Origin: a virus
IMG/VR virus record: IMGVR_UViG_3300033979_000485
Coordinates: 1 to 27,598 of that record
Strand: one strand, 5' to 3'
DNA: 27,598 nucleotides
Shown: positions 13,753-20,843 of the stretch, piece by piece
Layout of the letters: every line of letters starts with the position of its first letter
Position numbering within the stretch: the first letter of the stretch is position 1
Position numbers and translations under genes: made by a program
The notes under the pieces: generated by a model
What the model saw: only the letters and a program-made list of their open reading frames with translations
Databases searched by the model: none
What the model was told of the DNA's origin: nothing

Positions 13753-15687
13753 TCAGATGGTGGCGCCGGTGGCCTTGCAGAAGCTCTGCGGGTGGCGCAG
13801 CGCGATGTCGGCCAGCTGGAAGCTCGTGACTTCCACCATGCCCTGCTTCTTGAGCGCGTAGGGGTCGACCACGATCTCGAGCGCGCCCCAGGTGCCGATC
13901 ATCACGCTGGTGAAGTCGCCGAAGATGACGCCGTGGTCGCTGCCGCTGCCCAGCGTGGCCAGCACCTGGTTGGTGGCCACCGCGCGGTAGCCCACCAGCT
14001 GGCCGTCGTTGAGCGGGCCCGTCCAGATCATGCGGCTGTCGGTCGACGCGGCGATGACCGTCTGCGCCAGTTTGCCGGCCATGCCCGGCGTGGTGGCGAA
14101 GGCCAGGTTGCCCATCAGGGCGTTGTCCTTCAGCACCTCGGTGACCATGTCGATCAGCTTGCCGTAGGTGGGCGTGCCGCCCATCGCGATGCTGTTGACG
14201 TTGCTGGCGGCGTAGATGCCGGTGGGCTCGTTGTTGCTGCCGCTGCCGTGCAGCACGGCGCGGTCCCAGGCCAGCGCGTGCTGGGCGGCCAGGTCGTTGC
14301 GGATGAACTGCTCGACGTCGATGCTGGACTGCGCCATGAGCTGGCGGCTGAAGGCCGTGGTGGCCTGCAGCGTCTTGGGCGTGAGGCTGACGCTGCCCAG
14401 CGTGGCGTTGCTGGCCGTGACGTTGGTGCCGTCGTTCTCAGGCATCCAGTAGGCCGTGGCCGCACCCGTCTGCTTGGGGAAGCTGACCGGGCTGGTCAGG
14501 CCGGCCATGACGCGGGCGCCCAGCTCCACCGCAACCGTCTGGTTGCGCAGCAGGTCGATGAACTCGCCCGGCTCGGTGAAGACCGTGCTGCTGCCCTTGG
14601 TGGACGTGTTCCACAGCGATTCGGCGATGGCGGCGCGCTCGGCCTGCAGGCGCATCGGCACGAAGATGCCGCCGTGGCGCTTGGCGTTGGCGGGCAGCTG
14701 GCGCTCGAGCTCCTGGCTCAGCTCGGCCTCGAAGCCGCTGACGGCCTGACCTTCGGCGCGAGCGATGGCGGCGGCGATGGCGCGCACGTAGCTGTACTGC
14801 TTGCGCTCGCGCTCGTTGAGCTTGACGTCGGCGGCCAGCGGCTTGTTGGCCACTTGGCGCAGCACCTCGGCCTGGAACTGCTCGACCGTGTGGCCGGCCT
14901 GGATGGACTTGAGCGCCAGCTCGCGGGCGTCGTAGCCCTGGATGGTGGCGGCGAGCTGGGAGATTTCGGCGGCGTGGTTGCGCTCGGTGACTTGGACGTC
15001 GGACATGGTGCGGCCTTTCAGCGGCTGAGGTTGCGGGGTCGGTGCGGCAGGGGCCGCGCGGTCGGCAGCAGGCGAAGGGCCGGCCACCGGGGTGGCCGGG
15101 TCGGCGGCTGCCGGCGCCGAGAAGGGTGCGGGTGGCGCGTGGGGTGCGGCTTGGGGCTGCGCCAGGGCGCGGCCGACGCCGACGCTGGGGTCGGCGGGCA
15201 CGCTGACGAGCGACACCTCGTAGGGCTCCCAGTCGGTGACGCGGTAGGTGTCGTCGTCGTCGTCGTCGGTTTCGATCAGCTTGGCGGCGTGGATCATGTA
15301 GCCCACGGAGACGTTGCGGCGGATGCCGTCGCGGACGTCTTGCCAGACTTCCTCAGCCCGCACGCTGCGGCCGAAGCGCACCACGGCGCGGGCCACGCGG
15401 TCAGCGCCGACTTCGACCTGCTCGACCACGCCGACGACGTCGCGCGTGTCGTGATCCACCAGCAGGTTGGCGCCGCTGGTCAGGCGCTGCAGGCGCATGG
15501 CGGTGGGGCTGACGTCCAGGATCTCGCGGCCCCACCAGCGGTCGAACGGCGCTTCGCTGGCGAAGGCCAGCGTGGCGGTGCGGGCTTCCTCGTCGATCTG
15601 GGCGCGCTCGAACTGCAGCGCCCGGCTCAGCGGCTTGGCGGCCTGCGCATCGCGGATGGCCTGCGGCAGAAGGTTGGCGTCTTGCAT
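13753..15687 (-). CDS. Fused HK97-type prohead protease and major capsid protein
   Basis: One 644-residue frame joins three parts. Residues 20-175 are a U35-type prohead protease with candidate catalytic His79 (LLVDHDTRDVVG), Ser127 (RRNVSVGY) and Glu157 (EPYEVSLVSVPADP). Residues 176-226 are a Pro/Ala linker. Residues 228-644 form a helical scaffold or delta segment followed by an HK97-fold major capsid protein (AYWMPENDG, then WDRAVLHGSGSNNEPTGIY, ending HPQSFCKATGATI). The protein would build the prohead and cleave its own scaffold. An ATG at 15006 with AAAGG upstream could also start a separate capsid precursor of 417 residues. A run of six Asp at 141-146 comes from a GTC-type microsatellite. 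A conserved hairpin lies 23 nt before the start codon. Confidence 0.92.
   Translation of the reverse strand: MQDANLLPQAIRDAQAAKPLSRALQFERAQIDEEARTATLAFASEAPFDRWWGREILDVSPTAMRLQRLTSGANLLVDHDTRDVVGVVEQVEVGADRVARAVVRFGRSVRAEEVWQDVRDGIRRNVSVGYMIHAAKLIETDDDDDDTYRVTDWEPYEVSLVSVPADPSVGVGRALAQPQAAPHAPPAPFSAPAAADPATPVAGPSPAADRAAPAAPTPQPQPLKGRTMSDVQVTERNHAAEISQLAATIQGYDARELALKSIQAGHTVEQFQAEVLRQVANKPLAADVKLNERERKQYSYVRAIAAAIARAEGQAVSGFEAELSQELERQLPANAKRHGGIFVPMRLQAERAAIAESLWNTSTKGSSTVFTEPGEFIDLLRNQTVAVELGARVMAGLTSPVSFPKQTGAATAYWMPENDGTNVTASNATLGSVSLTPKTLQATTAFSRQLMAQSSIDVEQFIRNDLAAQHALAWDRAVLHGSGSNNEPTGIYAASNVNSIAMGGTPTYGKLIDMVTEVLKDNALMGNLAFATTPGMAGKLAQTVIAASTDSRMIWTGPLNDGQLVGYRAVATNQVLATLGSGSDHGVIFGDFTSVMIGTWGALEIVVDPYALKKQGMVEVTSFQLADIALRHPQSFCKATGATI
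15004..15018 (-). promoter_or_regulatory. Possible internal translation start for the scaffold-capsid portion
   Basis: ATG at 15006-15004 follows GAAAGGCCGCACC, placing a modest AAAGG Shine-Dalgarno about eight bases upstream. It lies at the linker end, exactly where the scaffold-capsid half begins (MSDVQVTERNH), codon 228 of the fusion. Internal initiation would let capsid subunits outnumber protease copies, as assembly requires. This is inference. Confidence 0.4.
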
Positions 15688-15710
15688 GCGGGCATTGCAT
15701 CAGCCCGCGG

Positions 15711-15738
15711 GGTGACATTTCCAGGGGTAAATGTCACC
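15711..15738 (-). promoter_or_regulatory. Conserved intergenic hairpin, copy A (upstream of protease-capsid gene)
   Basis: Perfect 10-bp arms GGTGACATTT (15711-15720) and AAATGTCACC (15729-15738) enclose an 8-nt loop. The element lies 15 nt after the portal stop and 23 nt before the protease-capsid ATG. It matches copy B at 17901-17928 at 24 of 28 positions, and the bases just before each start codon (TGCCCGC) are also shared. There is no U-run, so it is not a simple terminator. Confidence 0.75.
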
Positions 15739-15753
15739 TGCCCTTGCACGCGC

Positions 15754-17295
15754 TCAAGCGGCTTCGGCCGGCGCTGGTGCAGGCGCCGGCGCGGGCTGCG
15801 CGGCCGGCGTGGCGCCCGGGGCGCCCTGGTAAGCGGTGAGCGTGACGCCGTAGCGCTGGGCCAGGGCTTGCGCTTCGCCGATCTGCTGCAGCACGTCTTC
15901 GAAGTCTTGCCCCATCTGCGCGGCCAGGGTCTGCGGGGCGATCAGGCCGGCGCGCACGGCCTGGGCCTTGGCTTCCATGTCGGCGCGCGGGTCCACCCAG
16001 TCCCAGCGCCGGGCCTGCCACTCGTGCATGCTGAACTTGGCCAGGCGCGACGCGGGCAGCGCGCTGCCGTTGGGCAGCAGCACCGCGCCCGACAGCAGCG
16101 CCTGCTGCAGCCAGGCGTTGAACATGGGCCGCAGGAAGGCGCCGATGAACCACGCCTGGTCACTGGCCCAGCGGTCGCGCTCTTCAAGCGTGCCGCTGCG
16201 GATGCTGCTGAAGTTCACGCCTTCCAGGTCATTGGCCAGGCTGTGATAGGCCACGCGCCAGCCGCTGGCGATGCGCTGCAGCGTGGTCTTGACGAAGGGG
16301 CCGAAGTTCTGCTCGGGGTACTTGCTGTCGAAGGCCTGGAACTCCACGCCCGGGGGCAGCGTGTCGAAGGTGCCGGGCTGGCTGGTGGTGATCTGCTGGC
16401 CGTCGCCGGCTTCGTCGCTGCCCACCGGGGGCAGGCCGTCGGGCGTGCGAAAGAAGCCGTAGTGGTTGGCGCCGTTCTCGGCGGCCAGCAGCGCGCTCAG
16501 CATGAAGCCGCCCAGGTGGTGCAGGCTCACCATGCCCGGGGCCATCCAGGGCACGCCCCGGGCCTGGCCGGGCACGTCGACGCGGAAGCGGTGGATCAGC
16601 TCGGCCACCGGCACGCGCACCTTGCGGCGCTGCTGAGCGCCGCGCAGGTCGTTGGGGTGGCTCTGGTACAGGTGCAGCGCCAGCGTGCGGCCGGCTTCGT
16701 CCTGCTCCACGCCCATGACGACGCGGTTGCCGTTGGGCAGCAGCTCGGTGTGCTGGGTGTCGATACGGTCGGCGTCGATGAGCTCGAGCGCGAAGTTGTA
16801 GCGGTTGCCGGCCGCGGCGCCGCGTACCATGCGCACCAGAAACTCGCCGTCGGTGGGCAGGCTGCCCACCAGCGTCTCGCAGACGTCGCGCAGGCTCATG
16901 GTGCCGGTGATGTCGGCGGCGGCGGCCCACTCGGCAAAGGCGGCTTCGATGGCCTGGTTGGCCAGGCGGTCGGGCGTGCGGCCGTTGTCGTCGACCACGC
17001 GGGCCTGCAGGCGGAAGCCGTCAGGGCCGACGATGTTGCCCTGGCACATGCCGATGAACTTGCGCGCGTAGTCGTTGTTCTTGGCCAGGTCGCGGGCGCG
17101 GGCGCGCAGGCGGTCGAGATCGCTGCGCAGCTCTTCGTTGATGCTGGCGTTGGCGGTCCACCATTCGCTGGTGAGGCGGTCAACCCGGGCGGCGTCGAAG
17201 CGGCGGGCCTGGGCTGCCGGCAGGCGGCGGCGTGCAGCCGGCGGGGCGATGAACTGCGCCACGCGCTGGCGCAGGCGTTGGGTGAGGCTGGGCAT
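15754..17295 (-). CDS. Portal protein (lambda gpB type)
   Basis: This is a lambda-family portal of about 513 residues, which forms the dodecameric DNA channel at one capsid vertex and the docking site for terminase. Diagnostic segments include TSEWWTANASINEELRSDLD near residue 45, then LAKNNDYARKFIGMCQGNIVG, DGEFLVRM, PWMAPGMVSLHHLGGFMLSA, and the C-terminal WDWVDPRADMEAKAQAVRAG followed by RYGVTLTAYQGAP. The frame extends two codons further to a TTG at 17301, but ATG at 17295 has an AGGA Shine-Dalgarno seven bases upstream, so I prefer it. The last 20 or so residues are a Pro/Ala tail. Some portals of this family have a proteolytically trimmed terminus; nothing here shows whether this one does. 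Confidence 0.94.
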   Translation of the reverse strand: MPSLTQRLRQRVAQFIAPPAARRRLPAAQARRFDAARVDRLTSEWWTANASINEELRSDLDRLRARARDLAKNNDYARKFIGMCQGNIVGPDGFRLQARVVDDNGRTPDRLANQAIEAAFAEWAAAADITGTMSLRDVCETLVGSLPTDGEFLVRMVRGAAAGNRYNFALELIDADRIDTQHTELLPNGNRVVMGVEQDEAGRTLALHLYQSHPNDLRGAQQRRKVRVPVAELIHRFRVDVPGQARGVPWMAPGMVSLHHLGGFMLSALLAAENGANHYGFFRTPDGLPPVGSDEAGDGQQITTSQPGTFDTLPPGVEFQAFDSKYPEQNFGPFVKTTLQRIASGWRVAYHSLANDLEGVNFSSIRSGTLEERDRWASDQAWFIGAFLRPMFNAWLQQALLSGAVLLPNGSALPASRLAKFSMHEWQARRWDWVDPRADMEAKAQAVRAGLIAPQTLAAQMGQDFEDVLQQIGEAQALAQRYGVTLTAYQGAPGATPAAQPAPAPAPAPAEAA

Positions 17296-17321
17296 GGGCA
17301 AGTCCTGCGGGTAGGGTCGGC

Positions 17322-17876
17322 TCAGCGGCGGGCGAAGCGCACGAAGACGCGGCGCGGGTCAGGCAGGCCGCGGGCGGCACGGCTGGCGGCGTCTTCGCGC
17401 AGCACCTCGCCGCGGTACTTGTCGCGCAGCTGCAGCAGCTCGGGGATGGGGATGTACTTCAGCTGGCGGCCGGCGATCTGGTACTCGCCCACCTCGCTGG
17501 TGGCGCGGCCTTCGATGACGGCTTCGATGGCGTCGAGCACCTTGCGGGCGTGGCTGCGGCCATCGGTGGCGGTGGCGAAGGTGGGCCGCACGGTGAGCGT
17601 GCCGGTGCCCACGGTGTACACCTCGCCGGCCTTGCTGGCCTGGGCGCGCCAGGTGTAGGTGGCGGCGGCCCAGGTGGCGGTGGTGGCGGCGGCCACGGTG
17701 ACCAGGTGGGCGTCACCGTCGGCGCTGGCGCTGAAGACGTAGCGGTTGGCGGCGCTGACCAGCGTGTACGTCAGGGCCCAGCCCTGGCCGGCCGGGTAGT
17801 CAGCCAGGATGCGGCGCCACTTGGCGGTGTCGCCTGCGGCCAGCACGGCCGGCTCTTGGGTGGGGATGTCGCTCAT
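17322..17876 (-). CDS. gpW-like head-tail connector with extra N-terminal beta domain
   Basis: The product is about 184 residues. Residues from about 105 on (ARKVLDAIEAVIEGRATSEV, then GEYQIAGRQLKYIPIPELLQ, then LRDKYRGEVLRE) show the helix, beta-hairpin, helix plan of lambda gpW, a 68-residue protein that joins the portal base after packaging. The gene also occupies the W position, between terminase and portal. Residues about 10-100 form an Ala/Thr-rich beta domain absent from lambda gpW, so this is an enlarged version. An upstream GTG at 17885 is possible; ATG at 17876 is preferred because it matches the spacing seen downstream of the paired hairpin. The gpW relation is pattern recognition and should be checked by structure prediction. 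Confidence 0.7.
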   Translation of the reverse strand: MSDIPTQEPAVLAAGDTAKWRRILADYPAGQGWALTYTLVSAANRYVFSASADGDAHLVTVAAATTATWAAATYTWRAQASKAGEVYTVGTGTLTVRPTFATATDGRSHARKVLDAIEAVIEGRATSEVGEYQIAGRQLKYIPIPELLQLRDKYRGEVLREDAASRAARGLPDPRRVFVRFARR

Positions 17877-17900
17877 GGCGGGCACTCTGCGGTGGTTGGG

Positions 17901-17928
17901 GGTGACATTTCAAGGGGCGGATGTCACC
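17901..17928 (-). promoter_or_regulatory. Conserved intergenic hairpin, copy B (upstream of gpW-like gene)
   Basis: Arms GGTGACAT (17901-17908) and ATGTCACC (17921-17928) are perfect 8-bp inverted repeats around a 12-nt loop containing AGGGG. The element starts 2 nt after the stop of the Mor-like gene and lies 24 nt before the ATG at 17876. It is the partner of copy A at 15711-15738, with the same total length and the same central AGGGG. Confidence 0.75.
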
Positions 17929-17930
17929 TG

Positions 17931-18239
17931 TCAGCGGCCGCGCACGACGCGCAGCACCTGGCGCTCGGTGATCTGCTCCTGGCGGGCGATTTCGGACAGG
18001 CGCACGTTCTCGAGGTAGGCGCGCTGGATGCGGCTGTTGCGCTCGGCCCGGGCGTCGCGGGTCTGGCGGCGCGGCACGTGCACCTGTTCACCGCCCCAGT
18101 GCTGGCGGATCTCACGCTCGACCTGCTGGGCCAGCTGCTCGTCGAGCTGGCGGCCGGCGGTCTGCTCGGCGCGGCGCACGCGGGCGAGCATGTCGCGCAC
18201 GATGTCGGCGTGGGTGGGCAGGTGGGCGGTGGTCACCAT
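17931..18239 (-). CDS. Mor-family-like transcription activator (HTH)
   Basis: The 102-residue protein starts MVTTAHLPTHADIVRDMLAR. Its second half, HWGGEQVHVPRRQTRDARAE followed by RLSEIARQEQITERQVLRVV, follows the Mu Mor/C pattern: a GG-x-x-h-x-h-P turn, then a C-terminal helix-turn-helix. Mor of phage Mu activates middle transcription by binding a dyad upstream of its promoter; this shorter relative may control late genes of its own phage. An AGGA Shine-Dalgarno eight bases upstream supports the ATG at 18239, which overlaps the terminase stop by 7 nt. A longer in-frame extension exists but is antisense-like in composition. Hairpin copy B follows its stop by 2 nt, a possible autoregulatory site (inference). 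Confidence 0.72.
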   Translation of the reverse strand: MVTTAHLPTHADIVRDMLARVRRAEQTAGRQLDEQLAQQVEREIRQHWGGEQVHVPRRQTRDARAERNSRIQRAYLENVRLSEIARQEQITERQVLRVVRGR

Positions 18240-20320
18240 CGGCGGCGTCCTTGTGGGATGGTCGGGCGGTGGGCGGGGCGGCGCTGCGGGGTGGGCGGCG
18301 CGGTGGCGGTGGTGGCGGCGGCGGGCGGCGGCTCGGCCTGGCGGGCGGGCTCGGCCGGCGCGGGCGGCGGCTCTTGGGTGAGCGCGGGCGGCGGGGGCGC
18401 GGGCGCGGCAGGCTCGTCGAACAGGCTGCGGTCTTCCACCCGGGCTTGCCACTTGCGCCAGTCGCCTTCGCGCCAGCGGTCGATGCCGGCGAACACGGCG
18501 GCGGCCAGGGCGTAGACGGCGCAGTCCAGCGCTTCGTTGCGGCGGCCGGCGGGCTTGACCCACTCCAGCCTGGGGCGGCCTTTGACGTAGCGGGTGACGA
18601 GCTTTTCGCTGGTGAGCTGGTCGAACACCTCGGGCGGCAGGTGCTTGCTCAGGTGCACGTAGCCCGGGCCGGGCTGGGCGGTGCGCAGGCGGCCGTAGAT
18701 TTCGGCCTTGGCGGTGTCCGTGCCCAGCGGCCACAGCTTGACGCCCCCTTTCATCTTCTGGCCGCGCCAGGTCACGTCCTGCGGCGTGGGCTTGCCCAGC
18801 AGCGCCTTGCCGGCCTGGCTCATGCCCTTGACGGCGTGCACGTGCGCGTGCTGGTGGGCGCGGGCGTAGGCGTAGACGGCCTGCGTGTGGTGGCCGCCGC
18901 TGTCGACCATGCAGGCCAGCACCGGCACGGGCCGGCCGCTGGCGTGCAGGATGGGCGTGCGGCGGTACTCGGTGAGCGCGGCCCAGGGGCTGCCGGGCTG
19001 GCTTTCGTCGAGCGCGGGGTCGCCGTAGAAGACGGCGCGGTCGACGAGCTGGCGCTCCATGCCGCGCCCCCAGGCCCAGGCGTAGGCTTCGATTCGGTCA
19101 CCCTGCACGTCGGCGCCGATGGTGGCCACGTACAGGCCCCAGTGCACCTGGCGCAGCGGGATGTCGGCGGCGCGCTTGCGCAGCGCGTGCTCGTCGGCGC
19201 GGTCGCCGCTTTCCTCGAAGGTTTCGGCCAGCCGGGTGTTGACGAAGACGCGCAGCAGGCTGATGTCACCGGCGCGGGCAGCGATCAGCGCGCGGTGCCA
19301 CTCGACCACGATGTCGGCCCAGCTGAGCCAGCCGAGCGGGCTGTAGAGGCTGCTGAGCTGGAAGCCGCGCACGCGGCCGGCGGCGGCGCCCGGGGCCTCA
19401 GCCACCCAGCGGCCGGCGGCCAGCATGGCGGGCTTGTGGTGCTCGCGGATCTCGCCGCCGCAGTGCGCGCAGACGTAGCGCACGCTGTCGGGCAGCGGGC
19501 TGCCGTCGTCGGCGCTGTCCCACTTCAGCCCGTGCGGCTTGTCGGCGCCCCACTCCAGGGCCTGGTGCTCGCCGCAGTGCGGGCAGGGCACGTGGTAGCG
19601 GCAGCGGTCGCTGGCCAGGTAGCGCTGCTCGATGCGGCTGAAGTCCTTGGTGGTGGGCGTGCTGGTCAGCAGGCGCTTGCGGCGGCTGAAGGTGGTCTGC
19701 CGCGCCTCGGCCAGCTTGATGGGGTCGCCTTCGCCGTCGGCGTCCAGCGGGTAGGCGTCGATCTCGTCGAGGAACAGGTCGCGCACGGGCATGCTGCGCA
19801 GGCCGGCGGCGCTGTTGGCGCCGGCCACAGCCATGAAGCCCCCCGCGAACTCTTTGAGCAGCGTGGTGTTGGCGTCATCGCGGCTGCGGTTATCGCGCAC
19901 TTTGCGGCGCAGGGCGGGCGATTCTTCGATCATCGGCGCCAGGCGCTGGCGGCTGTAGCGCTTGGCCATGTCGATGGTTGGCTGCACGATCATCACCGGG
20001 CCGGGGTTGGTGTCCACCAGGTAGCCCAGCCAGTTCGAGCCGATGCGGGTCTTGCCCGTCTGCGCGCCCCACATCAGCACCACCTCTTCAACCGTGCTGT
20101 GCTGGCTGAGGCAATCCATCGGCTCGCTGGCGTAGGGCGTGCGGGCGGCACGGTAGGGGCCGGGCTCGGCGCTGTCTTTGGCGCTCAGGATGATGGAGCG
20201 TTCTGACCATTGGGATACGCCGATGCGCTCGCTGGGCCAGGCGTAGGCCATGGCGGCGCTGATGACCGTGCGGGCCTGAGCCAGTGCGGCTGTGGAGTCC
20301 AGCAGGTCGCGCGCGCCCAT
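18233..20320 (-). CDS. Terminase large subunit (lambda gpA type)
   Basis: This 695-residue packaging motor and nuclease cuts concatemeric DNA and pumps it into the prohead through the portal. Visible features are Walker A WGAQTGKT at 84-91, Walker B LFLDEID at 182-188, and a Cys-x2-Cys pair at 246/249 (CPHC) and another at 284/287 (CAHC) that could bind zinc. An RNase H-like nuclease domain opens at ATIGADVQGD (Asp404). The C-terminal 60 residues are Pro/Ala/Arg-rich and probably flexible, where lambda gpA contacts the portal. The ATG is 1 nt after the small subunit stop. Length is close to lambda gpA (641) plus the tail. All key motifs look intact. Confidence 0.95.
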   Translation of the reverse strand: MGARDLLDSTAALAQARTVISAAMAYAWPSERIGVSQWSERSIILSAKDSAEPGPYRAARTPYASEPMDCLSQHSTVEEVVLMWGAQTGKTRIGSNWLGYLVDTNPGPVMIVQPTIDMAKRYSRQRLAPMIEESPALRRKVRDNRSRDDANTTLLKEFAGGFMAVAGANSAAGLRSMPVRDLFLDEIDAYPLDADGEGDPIKLAEARQTTFSRRKRLLTSTPTTKDFSRIEQRYLASDRCRYHVPCPHCGEHQALEWGADKPHGLKWDSADDGSPLPDSVRYVCAHCGGEIREHHKPAMLAAGRWVAEAPGAAAGRVRGFQLSSLYSPLGWLSWADIVVEWHRALIAARAGDISLLRVFVNTRLAETFEESGDRADEHALRKRAADIPLRQVHWGLYVATIGADVQGDRIEAYAWAWGRGMERQLVDRAVFYGDPALDESQPGSPWAALTEYRRTPILHASGRPVPVLACMVDSGGHHTQAVYAYARAHQHAHVHAVKGMSQAGKALLGKPTPQDVTWRGQKMKGGVKLWPLGTDTAKAEIYGRLRTAQPGPGYVHLSKHLPPEVFDQLTSEKLVTRYVKGRPRLEWVKPAGRRNEALDCAVYALAAAVFAGIDRWREGDWRKWQARVEDRSLFDEPAAPAPPPPALTQEPPPAPAEPARQAEPPPAAATTATAPPTPQRRPAHRPTIPQGRRRW

Positions 20321-20321
20321 G

Positions 20322-20843
20322 TCAGACGCGCTCCTTCAAATGCAGCAGGGCGTTGCGGATTTCGATGTCCAGCGCATCATGAACACGGGCCTGGTTTGTC
20401 TCGGCGGCCAGCACGGCAGACAGGCGGTTAGGGATCTGCTGCATGGCCTCGCGGAAAGTGGCGAAGATGCGGGACAGCTCGGCCTGGATGTCGGCGGCCG
20501 ACACCAGCTCACCGATGGCCTTCTTGTATTCCAGCTCGGCCAGCTTGGCGTTGTAGGCGCGCTCCTGCGCCTGCGCCTGGCGGAAGATGGCGTCCACGCG
20601 GCCAGCCTCGGCAATCGGCCGCAACGGCTCGCTGGGTTCGCTGCCCGGCTTGGCGTTGGTGCCGTTGCGGGCGCGGCCCAGATCGGTGGTGTTGCGGATC
20701 AGCCGGTCGGTCAGCTCAAAATCCACCACGCGCCGGCCGTTCACCTCGCGCTCCACCAGGCGCCCTTGGTGGCCGAGCTTGGTGACGTAGGCGGGCGACT
20801 TCTTGATGTGCTCCGCGTACTCGCTGCGGCTGCCCGTGGTCAT
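20322..20843 (-). CDS. Terminase small subunit (Nu1-like)
   Basis: This 173-residue protein is encoded directly before the large subunit. The N-terminus (SRSEYAEHIKKSPAYVTKLG) is a helix-turn-helix of the Nu1/winged-helix type used to bind the cos or pac site. The C-terminal half is a long helical region (AYNAKLAELEYKKAIGELVS, then FREAMQQIPNRLSAVLAAET) typical of small subunits that oligomerise. Its ATG overlaps the methyltransferase stop (ATGA at 20843-20840). It would recognise phage DNA and load the large subunit onto it. Confidence 0.85.
   Translation of the reverse strand: MTTGSRSEYAEHIKKSPAYVTKLGHQGRLVEREVNGRRVVDFELTDRLIRNTTDLGRARNGTNAKPGSEPSEPLRPIAEAGRVDAIFRQAQAQERAYNAKLAELEYKKAIGELVSAADIQAELSRIFATFREAMQQIPNRLSAVLAAETNQARVHDALDIEIRNALLHLKERV

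Noticed and set aside
15711-15738. Simple transcription terminator
   Set aside because: No U-run follows the stem on either strand, and the near copy at 17901 shares loop bases, which terminators rarely do.
13792-17658. Very long plus-strand open frame opposite capsid and portal genes
   Set aside because: It runs across several well-identified minus-strand genes and their gaps, with composition typical of antisense frames in high-GC DNA.
18240-18734. Upstream extension of the Mor-like gene
   Set aside because: It overlaps the terminase C-terminal coding region and is Arg/Pro-rich. ATG 18239 has a good Shine-Dalgarno.
18251-20206. Plus-strand open frame opposite the terminase large subunit
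   Set aside because: Antisense shadow of a gene with intact Walker and nuclease motifs.
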